Source of the DNA: an uncultured Litoreibacter sp.
GTDB taxonomy: Bacteria > Pseudomonadota > Alphaproteobacteria > Rhodobacterales > Rhodobacteraceae
NCBI GenBank assembly: GCA_938030665.1
Contig: CALHHY010000115.1
Coordinates: 1 to 64,000, forward strand
Direction: 5' to 3'
Length of the DNA stretch: 64,000 bases
Both the position numbers and the translations under genes were made by a program. Under the pieces are notes generated by a model that was not told the DNA's origin, made no database searches, and saw only the letters and a program-made list of their open reading frames with translations. Below are positions 18,811 through 29,457 of the stretch, in pieces. How positions within the stretch are numbered: the first letter of the stretch is position 1; every line of letters starts with the position of its first letter.

Positions 18811-21800
18811 TGCGGTCCCTCCAGTGAACATGACAGGGTATGCGCATCCATGGCAGCGCAACCGGCGTAATGGGCCAAGGCAATCCGTCCAGTAGCATGT
18901 CGAACGGTCCCGGCAGCACGTGCAGATGGGTGCCGGTATCGTCCGCCGTCAGACTGCCGGGACGCACCAAAAACGTTTCGCGCAGCCCGTCGGGCGACGT
19001 TTTCCCAAGTCTGCCCCATTGCGCCACGACTGCCGCAAGTAGCCCCTCAATCAGCGCTTCCGTTTCCTCATTCAGCGGCCGCTGCGTAAGTTCGGGCCGC
19101 CCCTCAAGCCCTAGCAGGACATAATGCAATGCATCCGGCCGGCCATGTGATCCGGTGAGACCCTGCAGCACGCTGAAAGCATAATCGCGGCGCGTCTCAA
19201 TGATCTGGCGGTCGGCGTCCAGAATCTCCAATCGCTCAAATAGGAGCCGAAGATGCGGATGGAGCAGCACGAGTCCTGCGTGGTCTGTGATCACATCCTG
19301 GGGCCCGGCGGATGAAGAAGGCGTTTTGCTATCCTCACGAGGCTCAACCGTCTGGTCACTTAGCGATGCCGGTGCGGTTGTCCCGATGTCGGTCAGAACC
19401 GCATCAACCGCAGCGGCAAGCTCATGTCGAAGCGCCGGCCGGGGACCGCCGACCTGATAGGATAGACGTGTCGAAAGGACGCGCGCCAAATCGATCCGCT
19501 CGCTAGTATCTGGCGCAAGCCTTTCAAGACTGGCCGCGACCGAGCCGGCGAGACTCTGTGGAAACGACAAACTCAGAATGCTGAACTCCAGCAGAAAAAA
19601 ATCCTTTGGGGTCGGTATGTTTGACTTTGGCAAAGGCGGCGTATGGGTGGAGTCGTCGCCGCCCAAATCGCCGTGCTTTGCATCAAAAACGTGCCGGTAG
19701 CGTTCTGGAAGCGCCTCCCAGAGCAGTTCGAAATGGCCCCTGTGGATGATAATGTTCGTAGAACCAATAGTGTCTAACAAGCTAGAAAGCACTTCCGCTT
19801 GAGCTTGCTGCACGCCGGACGATAACGGATTCTTCTGAAGTCTCTCCACCAAGAGCGTCAAAGCCTTGCGGTGCTTATTTCGCGAGGTCACCTGCGCCCG
19901 GGGGTTATCGACGTCCGTCGGAATTGTATTGTTCAGACTTACTACGGAGTTGCCGGAAATCGATGAACGATCTCTCCGTTCCCGCCCAGCTTGCGCCTCG
20001 GTCGGTTGGTCAGCTGCGTCCGCTGTTCTTGTGATCACATTCACAGCAACCCCTTGTAACAAGTCTTGCAAAAGAGCTGTTTTTGCGTCTTTGCCCCCCT
20101 GCTTATCGTCGACATTGTTGCGAACATATCGGCGCGCGTCTGGGTGAAGTTGTGCAAGCGCAACGGAGATTAATTGATCTTGCGTCGCGTCAGAAAGCGC
20201 CTGCAACAGCAGGCCCAGCTGCCCATGATACCGACCTGCAAATGCGCGAAGCTGGTGGAATGTTATTGCCGGATCATCCGTTAGGCATTCCCAGAAAGCC
20301 AGGTCACCCTTCTGGACCACATCCGGTGACTGAGATTGCTCGGACCGCCTGCGATTGTCGTTCGGCGTAGCTGAGGCCCGCTTAGACCGGGTTCTCTTTG
20401 ATTGATTTTTGAGGTTGCTACCTGCGGTCGACCTGCCATCCGACGGTCCTGAAAGATCAGAGAAATCGATGGGCCGTTCGTCAAGAAGTGTACGCATCAA
20501 GCGTCTGAGTTTCTCAGGTTGGTCTGCGTAACTTGCGACAAAAGAGGCAAGCGTTGCGCGGAAACGTTCGGCGCCATCCGGAGCCAGCCGGTCGCAAAGC
20601 GTCGCGATGTCTTCCGCGGCAGCAGTACAAATAAACGGCTCTAACCCAGCAGAATTTTCGTTCCACAATCTCCGCAAGGTTTCAGCAGAAGCGCTTACAA
20701 ACTGATCTCTGGTCAACGGTTGAACCGGGTCCAGATGATTGAAGAAGCCAGCAACCCCCACCTGAAGACGCATCACATCGTCCTTATGCTGGCCGACCAT
20801 GCCAATCATATGATGCGCCGCGTTCGGTAGAAAGATCGCAAGATAATCGGCCAGACGGCCAAATGGCGCCGTTTCCAGTACCCTCATCCGTTGCTTAGCG
20901 CTGAGCTTTGCGATGCGAGCAAACTCCTGATGCCAATCCGGCTCGTTGCCTCTAGGGCTATCGCGGCTATAACCAACGTTCGCTGACCCCAGTCTTCGCT
21001 CAATATCAGCCCGGTCCGGGCTTCGAATGGTTTTGAAATCACTCGATGCGCGCGAAGTTAAGTTTTCAAAATTGATGGCAGCCCCGTGGAGTAGTGCCCG
21101 CAATAGCAGTAACCGCTGATCGGTAGACTGAGGCTCCTCACCCAGAACCTGTTTAAGCTTCTGGCGCAATTCGGCGGCCCCTTGGGGGATCAGGTTGATC
21201 AGCAGTTTACGCTGTTCGTTGTCATCAAGTTCCTCGAAATGAGTCTCCAACTGGGTGGGATTGGCTCGCCAAAGCGCTCTTATTGCAGAATGACGATTTG
21301 ACTGATCGGCCGATTTCTTATCCCGCGGGAAAAGCTCTGCATTATAATCTGAACCAGCCAGAAGCGCGCGCAGGCTCGCATGCGACTTTCCGGGTTGATT
21401 GAAAACAGAGAGGATCGTCTGAACGTCGCGGTCCAGCTCAGAAGCGGGGCTTTGAGACGCCAGGAGCGCCCAAATACGATCCCGCCGCTGTTTGGGAATA
21501 TGCGCCTGAACGGCCTCGTTCAAAGCGACAGAGTTCGTCCGACTAAGCGCTCTTAGACCTGCATGCGATATACCTGTCCGACCGAAGACAGCAAGAAGCG
21601 TCTCGATGTCCTGATCCAATTCTGAGGATAGCATGGTTGACCGTACCGGAGCATCGGGCAACGTTTGCGACCCCTCATGGTCAGAGTCTTGTGCCAAGAA
21701 ATTGGTCAGAAGCGGCAGCACCACAGCCGCCGCAAGCAGCGCTGACTTCTGGTCGATCTCCAGATCGTTCGACACGCCCTCAAAGCTCGCCAGAAGCTCG

Positions 21801-22534
21801 GACACATGGTTCTGTACGTCCTCAAGCCAGAAACGATGCGCCTCCAGCTGTTGGACCATGAGCGCATCCCCGCCGCTGTCAGGTCCGTCTGCAAACGGTA
21901 AAGAGCGCTGGAGAATTGCGATGACACTCGAATGCGGCCCCGGTTCCTCTTGAACAAGATAACTCGGCGATGTGAGTTGGTCTTGCAGACGCGCGATGTC
22001 CGCAGCGGACCAGCTTTCATACATCCTCTGACGTCGTGTAGATGTAGAGAATAGGCTGGAATAGAGCCTTTCTTGGTGTTCAGGGTACTGTGCAATATGC
22101 GAAGCGATAATCTGTCGCGCCTTTGCGGCGGAGAGCCGCAAAAGATCGGCGGCCGTTGGCGGTGTGAACGGGTCTGACCCGCGTTCGGTGGGTGCCTCTA
22201 AATTGTCATCTCCCGGACCCTGACCCGGCCAGATCACATAAGGAGCCAGCGCGTTGCGCAGCTTCTGTGCGAAGACGTAGCGCAGCTCTGCCCAGTCCGG
22301 GGGATCGGACCAGTGCCCTAGGTCAATCTCCAATATCTCAACGTCGGCAAGTGCCTGGCGGAGAGGCCCAGCATCCAACACCTGCTCCAACACGGGCAGG
22401 ACCTCTGCTTTCAAGGCCACCGCAAGGCTATCCAGCGTGGCGAGCGAACTATTCAAAGCTTCGACATGCAAGTCCGTCTGCAGGATGCCGATGCGCGGAC
22501 GGACGCGTGCCTTTGAGGTCACCGGCGCGCTCAT
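18803..22534 (-). CDS. CIS tape measure protein (Afp14-like)
   Basis: 1243 aa; IGILQTDLHVEALNSS...LDLGHW-like N-terminus typical of CIS tape measure proteins; position between ATPase and baseplate genes. Confidence 0.8.
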   Translation of the reverse strand: MSAPVTSKARVRPRIGILQTDLHVEALNSSLATLDSLAVALKAEVLPVLEQVLDAGPLRQALADVEILEIDLGHWSDPPDWAELRYVFAQKLRNALAPYVIWPGQGPGDDNLEAPTERGSDPFTPPTAADLLRLSAAKARQIIASHIAQYPEHQERLYSSLFSTSTRRQRMYESWSAADIARLQDQLTSPSYLVQEEPGPHSSVIAILQRSLPFADGPDSGGDALMVQQLEAHRFWLEDVQNHVSELLASFEGVSNDLEIDQKSALLAAAVVLPLLTNFLAQDSDHEGSQTLPDAPVRSTMLSSELDQDIETLLAVFGRTGISHAGLRALSRTNSVALNEAVQAHIPKQRRDRIWALLASQSPASELDRDVQTILSVFNQPGKSHASLRALLAGSDYNAELFPRDKKSADQSNRHSAIRALWRANPTQLETHFEELDDNEQRKLLINLIPQGAAELRQKLKQVLGEEPQSTDQRLLLLRALLHGAAINFENLTSRASSDFKTIRSPDRADIERRLGSANVGYSRDSPRGNEPDWHQEFARIAKLSAKQRMRVLETAPFGRLADYLAIFLPNAAHHMIGMVGQHKDDVMRLQVGVAGFFNHLDPVQPLTRDQFVSASAETLRRLWNENSAGLEPFICTAAAEDIATLCDRLAPDGAERFRATLASFVASYADQPEKLRRLMRTLLDERPIDFSDLSGPSDGRSTAGSNLKNQSKRTRSKRASATPNDNRRRSEQSQSPDVVQKGDLAFWECLTDDPAITFHQLRAFAGRYHGQLGLLLQALSDATQDQLISVALAQLHPDARRYVRNNVDDKQGGKDAKTALLQDLLQGVAVNVITRTADAADQPTEAQAGRERRDRSSISGNSVVSLNNTIPTDVDNPRAQVTSRNKHRKALTLLVERLQKNPLSSGVQQAQAEVLSSLLDTIGSTNIIIHRGHFELLWEALPERYRHVFDAKHGDLGGDDSTHTPPLPKSNIPTPKDFFLLEFSILSLSFPQSLAGSVAASLERLAPDTSERIDLARVLSTRLSYQVGGPRPALRHELAAAVDAVLTDIGTTAPASLSDQTVEPREDSKTPSSSAGPQDVITDHAGLVLLHPHLRLLFERLEILDADRQIIETRRDYAFSVLQGLTGSHGRPDALHYVLLGLEGRPELTQRPLNEETEALIEGLLAAVVAQWGRLGKTSPDGLRETFLVRPGSLTADDTGTHLHVLPGPFDMLLDGLPWPITPVALPWMRIPCHVHWRDRND

Positions 22535-24666
22535 TGTGCCGGCTCCAGCGTTTGTAGAAACGCATGTAATTCGAGTTGACCGTCAGGCGTTGGCTTGATT
22601 TCACGCAACTCTTCAAACCGGGCCATGTGAGGGTGATCCAGCCAAAAGACGTCAATCTTCACATGCGCAGGAGCCAGCCGCTGAACCAGCTGCGCGACAT
22701 AACCGCGGTAGGCATCCAATCGGGTGCGAGCGGTCCAACTTGTGATCAACAATCTTGCGCAATTGGCACGATAAGGCGCGCGGCTTCCAGCGAAGCCAAC
22801 ATCCTCGATCAGGTAACAGCCTTCACTGCGTTCGTGGAGCGCCCGCCAGCTGGCGCGCAGCCGGTGCACTGTCTCAAGGCCATCCGTTTTGTCCAGACCA
22901 GCTGCGATCAGAATAGGCTCTAATCCATCGGAATAGTCAAATAATACCTGCCATCCTTTGTTGTCGTCTGGGGCCATAGTGAAGGCAAACGGATCAGCGG
23001 CTCGGGCGTATAGGGCCGGTGAAAGCACACCTTCTGACACCCAAGGGGACTGTTCACGCAAGATCGCGTCATCATAGGGGAGGGCCTGATCGTCCAGGGG
23101 CACCAACATGTCAAACGGGTTCAGATCGCGCCTGCGTTCGGGATTGGCCACGCGGGCTGGCTGCTGTGGCGCCTCCGCGGCAAGTTGAAAACCACAGGCG
23201 GTAAGGGGCGCGGCGGCATTGCCTGGTGTGATCGGCAAATCAGCGAGCAAGCCAAGATAGCCCAAAAACCCGCCGATCGTCCAGCCGCCGGGTCCCACGC
23301 CCTTCGCTGCGTTGATCTCGGTCAGGGCATGCAGGATGCGTTGCCGCCAGGCCAGCTCGAACGCGTGCCGCTCGCGGGCGCTGCGGTAATGATGCAGCCC
23401 CGTGTGCCGGGTAGCAGGCAGAGTTTCACCATGAAGCGCGATACGGTAGTCCAGCAGCGCGATGCGCTGACGGTAAAGCACAGGATCGTCCAAGGCCGGA
23501 TCGGTCCGCGCCGCGAATATGGCCGGAAGTTCCGCCAACGCTGTGCGGTGCAAATCCAAATGTGTCTCTAAACTGTTACGAAACGCGGCAAGTGGCACGT
23601 CTGAGCGGTCGTGCTGATACCCATGAGCCGGATACAGTCCGGGTAAAAGCGTATCCACATGCGCTGCTTCAAATGACCGATCTTGGCCGCCATAGCGCAC
23701 TTGCCAATCAGCTTGCGTGACATGGTGATGCGTGGTGCTGATCTGCTCCGCAGTGATACGCATCAGCTCTTCCCGGATGGTCGCCGCGGACAGGTCGACG
23801 TTCAGCCCATTCAGCGTGAAATCCAGACCGACCTGACCATCGGTAACCGGGCGGACCGTGGCGTAGAAATTCGGCACCCCGGTGCTGCGACGGTCCAGCG
23901 GGTCTAGCTCAAGCTCGGTGATGTTGCGGATACCGGGAATATCGCGCAGCGTTTTGAGATGCGCGTGCAGGTCGGGGGACCGCGTCCGCCGCGCCCCGCT
24001 GCGCCGCCAAAGGGCAATGGGATCGTCATACACATCGTCTCGCGTCGCCCCGATGACGGTCGTGCGCGTGTAAGGCAGCCCCCGAAGAATGACGGACACG
24101 GCGTGGTAAAGCTCTGCTGCGACCCGCTCCGGCAGGACGGTATCGCTGATCTCGACCTCGCCTTTCAGGATCACGCGCTGCTGTTTGGCAATGACGACAC
24201 GGCCCAACCCGGTGCAAAGCGGCCGAATGCGGGCAAACCCTTCGCGGACGATGGTTTCAAGCCGCTTCGCCCCGATTTGATCTTCGGCCGGAACCACCAC
24301 CGCGTCGTATAACCCCGGCTCCCGAGCAGGATCGACCCAGGCACGGGCAACCCCGGGAAGGTCGGATAGATACGCATTGAGGTCCTGCAAGGTCACGGGT
24401 GCGCTGCGCAGAACCTTTCGCGGGTTGTATTGAGGATGCTCAACGCCTGCTGCAAATGCCCCGTTCTGATCCGTCAGCAGGTCTCGCACCGGAAAATCAG
24501 CCTGATAGGCGGTCTGGCTTAGGGCGAAACACGTCTGCTCCAACAGGGTGACGCCGGGGTCGTGCAGGTTGTAGTCGGTCCATAACTCGCCCGAGGCATG
24601 TTGCGCGTGGTCTATCGCCTCCCGGCGCAGCTCGGCAAAGGTGATATGAGGCGGGTTATCCGTCAT
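22531..24666 (-). CDS. CIS baseplate protein (Afp12-like / baseplate J-type)
   Basis: LWTDYNLHDPGVTLLEQTCFALSQTAYQADFPVRDLLT, typical N-terminus of Afp12-class baseplate proteins. Confidence 0.8.
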   Translation of the reverse strand: MTDNPPHITFAELRREAIDHAQHASGELWTDYNLHDPGVTLLEQTCFALSQTAYQADFPVRDLLTDQNGAFAAGVEHPQYNPRKVLRSAPVTLQDLNAYLSDLPGVARAWVDPAREPGLYDAVVVPAEDQIGAKRLETIVREGFARIRPLCTGLGRVVIAKQQRVILKGEVEISDTVLPERVAAELYHAVSVILRGLPYTRTTVIGATRDDVYDDPIALWRRSGARRTRSPDLHAHLKTLRDIPGIRNITELELDPLDRRSTGVPNFYATVRPVTDGQVGLDFTLNGLNVDLSAATIREELMRITAEQISTTHHHVTQADWQVRYGGQDRSFEAAHVDTLLPGLYPAHGYQHDRSDVPLAAFRNSLETHLDLHRTALAELPAIFAARTDPALDDPVLYRQRIALLDYRIALHGETLPATRHTGLHHYRSARERHAFELAWRQRILHALTEINAAKGVGPGGWTIGGFLGYLGLLADLPITPGNAAAPLTACGFQLAAEAPQQPARVANPERRRDLNPFDMLVPLDDQALPYDDAILREQSPWVSEGVLSPALYARAADPFAFTMAPDDNKGWQVLFDYSDGLEPILIAAGLDKTDGLETVHRLRASWRALHERSEGCYLIEDVGFAGSRAPYRANCARLLITSWTARTRLDAYRGYVAQLVQRLAPAHVKIDVFWLDHPHMARFEELREIKPTPDGQLELHAFLQTLEPAQ

Positions 24667-25523
24667 AGCAGATCCGGATCACGTGGCGGCTGCCCCCGTG
24701 ACCCGCGCATCGTCTGATCAAACCAGAGCCGCGTAAGTCGGTACTGGATCGTGTGCTTGCCACCGAAATCGGCATTTGTGCAAATCTGCAACCGGAAGTG
24801 ATGCGGCGCGGGGTCCTTCACCCAACGCAACCGGATGCGATCCGCGTAGCTGCCATACATCGCGGTTTGCGTTCTGATCTGGCGGCGCCTGAATATCCAA
24901 TTCAACACCCGGTTACGCGGATGGTAGGCGTTCATCGCGATGGCATAGAGCATCGAGTAGCGCCCCTGCCCCTCCTGCCCGCCTGCGCCCGCGACCACCT
25001 CAAAGGCCTGACAGCCGGTCATCTCCTTCGTGATGTCCTGCCATTTGCCGTTGGCGTAGACCTCCTTGACCCCGGCGCTTTCAACCCCGATCCGGCCATG
25101 CATCCGGGCGACCCCGTTTACGTCAAGCGGCCAGGTCGGCTTGTGAAGCCCGATGCCCACCTGCCCGGCAGCGTCAATGCTAATACCGCGTTCAGGCACC
25201 GCATCATTGGCATCTGGCGGTTTGTTAGGGTCTAGTTTATGGGCATTCTTCCCTTTGTCAGGGCGGATATGTAACGCGCCGGGATTGGTATCACCATGCT
25301 CGATCACCCATGATGGGGACGGGGTGCCATAATCCTCATAAAGGCTCATCACCTTTAGCGATGACCCGACCGAGCTCAGCTTCAGCCCGTCAATATCGGT
25401 TTTGTCGAACCCGTCCTCGACCTGATTCACACTGCTGTCGATCAGGTCACGGTAATGGCTTGCGCTTGGCAGCGCGCCATCGCGAAAGAAGGATTTTAAC
25501 GTTGTGCGGTCCGTTTTGCTCAC
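24663..25523 (-). CDS. Tail-fibre-like CIS protein (Afp13 position)
   Basis: GISIDAAGQVGIGLHKPTWPLDVNGVARMHGRIG resembles tail-fibre motifs (GVGTxxPxxxLDVNG); lies among baseplate genes. Confidence 0.6.
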   Translation of the reverse strand: MSKTDRTTLKSFFRDGALPSASHYRDLIDSSVNQVEDGFDKTDIDGLKLSSVGSSLKVMSLYEDYGTPSPSWVIEHGDTNPGALHIRPDKGKNAHKLDPNKPPDANDAVPERGISIDAAGQVGIGLHKPTWPLDVNGVARMHGRIGVESAGVKEVYANGKWQDITKEMTGCQAFEVVAGAGGQEGQGRYSMLYAIAMNAYHPRNRVLNWIFRRRQIRTQTAMYGSYADRIRLRWVKDPAPHHFRLQICTNADFGGKHTIQYRLTRLWFDQTMRGSRGQPPRDPDLL

Positions 25524-25524
25524 G

Positions 25525-28500
25525 TCAGCTTCCTTCTCCTACGACCAGCATGTCACCAACGGTGAGGCGGCTGATACCTGTCGGGGCCGCGGGCTCTTGT
25601 TGCAGGTCAGTCTCAACCGTCAGCACATGGTCGCGAGTGGACAATGGCAACGCCCATGGACGGGTAGCACGCAGAACGGCGCCCGCCCCGCGCGCTGTGT
25701 CGGCAAGCCGGTACACCGCCGCATCATCGCCCGCCAGATGCAGCACCGAGAACTCGGACAGGGCGCGGACATATGGCTGGGCCAGGATATGCGCCTGTAA
25801 CGCCCGGATGTTGAGCGACCAGCCAAACCGTCCGAGCGTTTCATCTGCGGTCCAGACCGATAGATAGGCCGCCAGGTCCTTCTTCAGCTGTTGTGCCATG
25901 GCCCCGTTTTCGCGCTCTGGCTCAAAGTCCAGCTTGGCACGCACCTGCAACCGCTCAAAACTTGGGTTAACGACTTCGAGCTGCGCATTGTTAGAGCCTA
26001 TTTTTGTAACAAACGCTTTGATACGGGACAGCGTGGCGACGTCGAACAAACTTGGCTCAAAACTGCCATTTGTCCCATGTACCAAGGCCCGGCGCGCCAC
26101 GACAAGCGTCGCATATCCCGGCTGCGGCATCGGCGTTGTTCGCCGCGTATGGGGCAGGCAGTTGGCCATCCAGACCTCTGGGAAGGCTTCCAGCACCAGC
26201 CGCTCGATGTCCCACGGCGTGACGGCGCGACCCCGGTGTTTCAACCGCTCGCCAACTCGCGTGACAAAGGCCTGTTCTGTTTCCGGGGGGTGGATTGCGG
26301 CGGGGGTCACGATCTCCGAAATGCCTGCAATATCGGGGCGGGCCGGGTTGAAGGTCCAAACCCGGGACGCCGACGCGCCGGGGGCGAAATTGGTGTCGCG
26401 AGCGCTGGCCCAGACGCCATTCACCTTGACCCGTTCTAGCTGCGGGAAGTCGTCCAACCGCTGACCTTGGGCGATGGCCGCAATCCAGACCCCGCCGACG
26501 GGCATCTCGGGCGAGTGCCGGGCGGCATCCTCGGGCAGGTCAATGGAGACAAGCCCCGATCGCATCAGCCCCGCGGTCGTATCAGAAGAGATCGCGGTTC
26601 CCGGCAGACGCTGCCATCCAAGCGGTGACAGATAGTGCCAAGTCACCGGGTTAGATGCGGGCACAACGCGCAAATGCCCGCTTTGCGCCATCTCAAAACA
26701 CAAGACGGTTGGCCCTGTCACATGCGCGCCCGTAAGCTGGATAAACAACTGCCCGAAACCGAACCGTTCCGGGAACAGGCAAATGGGGCGCAGCATGCGT
26801 TGCGGGAAGACCTCGACCTGGCCAAAGGGGCCAACCTGCACGATGCTGTCGCCGGTGCGGGCCGAGTCCGGGGCTGCGACCTCGATCGTGTCAGTGGCCG
26901 TATATGAAAGACTAAACCGGCCTATCTTGGGCACAAAGGGCTTGGGCGGCAGCACCCTTTGCCGCAAAGGGTTCAAACGGGGGCGCATCGCGTCAACCAG
27001 GGCCAGCGGATAGCGATTTGCATGAAATCCACCAGCCGTGCCGCTGAGCCTCAAACGCACGATACCTGCGCGAATGGTCTGACGGGATGCAAACTCCTTT
27101 GCTTTCACCACCCCGTGCGCGGGCTGGGTATGCCCCGTTACCGCGCCGTGGTAGCGCCAGCCTGGCGTCACGACATCGGTGATCGGGTCGCTTTCAAGCA
27201 TCGCAGCCGGTCCGCCTTTCACGGCCTTCCAACCGTCGCCGCTTAGATAGTCGACACTCAGCTGCGGTTTGGGTGCCTCCACGCCGCGGCCATAACTTTC
27301 ATAATGCGTGGACAGCCCGCCGGGTTGATCCGGCAGATCCGTCCAGTCGAGTGATATGCCAACATGAGTGACCGATTTACGCGCCATCTCGGGCGCGCCG
27401 GCAACAAATGTTGCGCCGTCATCCGGTTGGATGCCGAAAGGCAGGAACGTCTGATCCGTGGCAACAAGTCCGTCATCCGAGAACGCGGCGAGGGTTTTCA
27501 GCCCGGCGACCTGCACGCTGATATCAATACTTTCAACCCGGTAGCGTTCGAAAAACGACACCGGGCAGACAACGGCGGACCCGGCCATGCGTAGCGACAG
27601 CTTGGGGGCGGCTCCCGGCGCAAGCCCCGCGATAGCGGGCATGCTGTCATCAAGGGCCATGCTGATGCACAGGCCCGCTGGCGCGCCTTGATCGCTGGGG
27701 GCGACGTGCAGAATGCCGGGCCGCACCATGCCCTGTGCGGTGCTGATCCGAATATCAAATGCGTCGCCCAAAAGCTTTTGGAAAACATCAACAGGTGCGT
27801 TGTCGATTGCGCCATCTGGCAAAGCGGAAAAGGCTCTAAATATGCCCGATTGTTGCACATTCATTGGTGACATGGCGCTATTTGGGTCACGGTTCTGGCC
27901 GGTCAGCTCCGTGCGACCTCTGGCAATCTGCGCAAATATATCGCGCCAATACCGACCCTTCGGGAAGTCAATGTTGTGGATGATGCACAAGCCGGCGATC
28001 CGCATCAACAACAGGCGCAAGGCTAGGATATTGGGCACCGGGTTGCGCGCCAGAACCTCGTAGATCAACCACAGGCTGGGCCGGACGTTTCGACGCCGGG
28101 CGGTGTCGCTGATCTTGAAGGCGAGAAGGTGGATGGCAGATTCAGGTGGGCCCGCACAGAAGGCCGCGATTAACGCCGGATCAGCGCGCAAAGCCAGGAC
28201 CAACTCCGGCTCAACCGTGCCGCGCTTGGGCCGCTCTTCCCCGTCGCGGTAGGGCGTGGATATGGCGGGCAAGTCCGTGGGAGGGCTGAGATTGATCTGA
28301 ACGGTGATCTTGCGCTGCCCCTCGGCCAGTTCAAGCGTGGTCGAGTAAATGTCCAACCCCATGTCGATCGCTGCTGGGGCCCCTGCGTTAAACATCTTCC
28401 CACTGCCCACATCGCCGCCCTGCGCATATGTCGCCGTGACGCCTGTGATCGCGTTGAATGCCGCGTTGAACGACACGTCAGGGTCGGTCTCATAGCTTAA

Positions 28501-29424
28501 CGTGGCAACGGCCGTCACTTTCGCCGGGTTCAGATGGACCCCCGCATCTGTCGCAAAGCTTTGCACGGTGTTGTCAGGCAGCCGCGCCTCTAATCTGCTA
28601 CCCGCAGGCAAAAAGCTGGGTTGGGGCCCGGCGGTCAAATCAAGCAGAACGGTTTCGGGCGTCGCAGGGCGGGGCTTCTGGCCAATAATGTCTTCGTAAA
28701 AGAACCGCGTGTGACGCGGCACAATCGCGTTGATCCGGTCCTCGATCCGGCCGGAAACCTTAATCTCGGCAAGCAAAAGGCCCAGAACAGGCTCTATTCT
28801 TTTCGATTTCAATCGCATCTCGAACGCGGCCCTTGCCTGCGGTTGCAAGGCGGCCACGGCGTTTCGTAACATGCGATGCGCGGTCTCCAGCGCGTGCTTC
28901 ATTGCGCGGGCCTCAGCGATGCCCCCGCGAGCAGACGCGAGCTGAGGGGCGAGACCGGCAGCCTCGATCCCCTTTAGCAGCGCCGTCGGCCTGTATTGTG
29001 CGAGCTCTGCCAGGACACGCTCCAAATCCGCCTCGACATTGAGCTGGTCCAGCTGATCGCGAAACGTATCAAGCGGCCCCGTGCGGATGCGGCCGACCCA
29101 GTGATGCAGCTTCTTGGCCAGGTCGGAGAGTAGCCGAACCGCTTTCAGCGGCTCATAATCAAGCGCATTCTCAAAAGAAAATGCAGCGTCGTCGGCCCGA
29201 AAGGTCAAGATTTCGGCAAATAGAAATGCGGGTTCCTGATGGAAAAGCCGCTGCCAAGGCCCCTTTTCCGGATGAAGCGCGCCCGCAGATAGCCGATTTC
29301 CCGCCGCACAGAACGCCTCCGCCAACCCGTCCATATGGATGCGAAACCTGCCCTCCCCTAATGCAGGAGGCAGGCGGTCGCTGGCGCGGGTGCCGGGTGT
29401 TACGTTGATGTCGGTCCAGTCCAA
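25525..29424 (-). CDS. CIS baseplate J-like protein (Afp11-like)
   Basis: 1299 aa; VLLDLTAGPQPSFLPAGSRLEA; RVGERLKHRGRAVTPWDIERLVLEAFPEVW. Confidence 0.85.
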   Translation of the reverse strand: MDWTDINVTPGTRASDRLPPALGEGRFRIHMDGLAEAFCAAGNRLSAGALHPEKGPWQRLFHQEPAFLFAEILTFRADDAAFSFENALDYEPLKAVRLLSDLAKKLHHWVGRIRTGPLDTFRDQLDQLNVEADLERVLAELAQYRPTALLKGIEAAGLAPQLASARGGIAEARAMKHALETAHRMLRNAVAALQPQARAAFEMRLKSKRIEPVLGLLLAEIKVSGRIEDRINAIVPRHTRFFYEDIIGQKPRPATPETVLLDLTAGPQPSFLPAGSRLEARLPDNTVQSFATDAGVHLNPAKVTAVATLSYETDPDVSFNAAFNAITGVTATYAQGGDVGSGKMFNAGAPAAIDMGLDIYSTTLELAEGQRKITVQINLSPPTDLPAISTPYRDGEERPKRGTVEPELVLALRADPALIAAFCAGPPESAIHLLAFKISDTARRRNVRPSLWLIYEVLARNPVPNILALRLLLMRIAGLCIIHNIDFPKGRYWRDIFAQIARGRTELTGQNRDPNSAMSPMNVQQSGIFRAFSALPDGAIDNAPVDVFQKLLGDAFDIRISTAQGMVRPGILHVAPSDQGAPAGLCISMALDDSMPAIAGLAPGAAPKLSLRMAGSAVVCPVSFFERYRVESIDISVQVAGLKTLAAFSDDGLVATDQTFLPFGIQPDDGATFVAGAPEMARKSVTHVGISLDWTDLPDQPGGLSTHYESYGRGVEAPKPQLSVDYLSGDGWKAVKGGPAAMLESDPITDVVTPGWRYHGAVTGHTQPAHGVVKAKEFASRQTIRAGIVRLRLSGTAGGFHANRYPLALVDAMRPRLNPLRQRVLPPKPFVPKIGRFSLSYTATDTIEVAAPDSARTGDSIVQVGPFGQVEVFPQRMLRPICLFPERFGFGQLFIQLTGAHVTGPTVLCFEMAQSGHLRVVPASNPVTWHYLSPLGWQRLPGTAISSDTTAGLMRSGLVSIDLPEDAARHSPEMPVGGVWIAAIAQGQRLDDFPQLERVKVNGVWASARDTNFAPGASASRVWTFNPARPDIAGISEIVTPAAIHPPETEQAFVTRVGERLKHRGRAVTPWDIERLVLEAFPEVWMANCLPHTRRTTPMPQPGYATLVVARRALVHGTNGSFEPSLFDVATLSRIKAFVTKIGSNNAQLEVVNPSFERLQVRAKLDFEPERENGAMAQQLKKDLAAYLSVWTADETLGRFGWSLNIRALQAHILAQPYVRALSEFSVLHLAGDDAAVYRLADTARGAGAVLRATRPWALPLSTRDHVLTVETDLQQEPAAPTGISRLTVGDMLVVGEGS

Positions 29425-29457
29425 TGTCTTACTTTCTAAATTGGGCGTCGGTCATAG

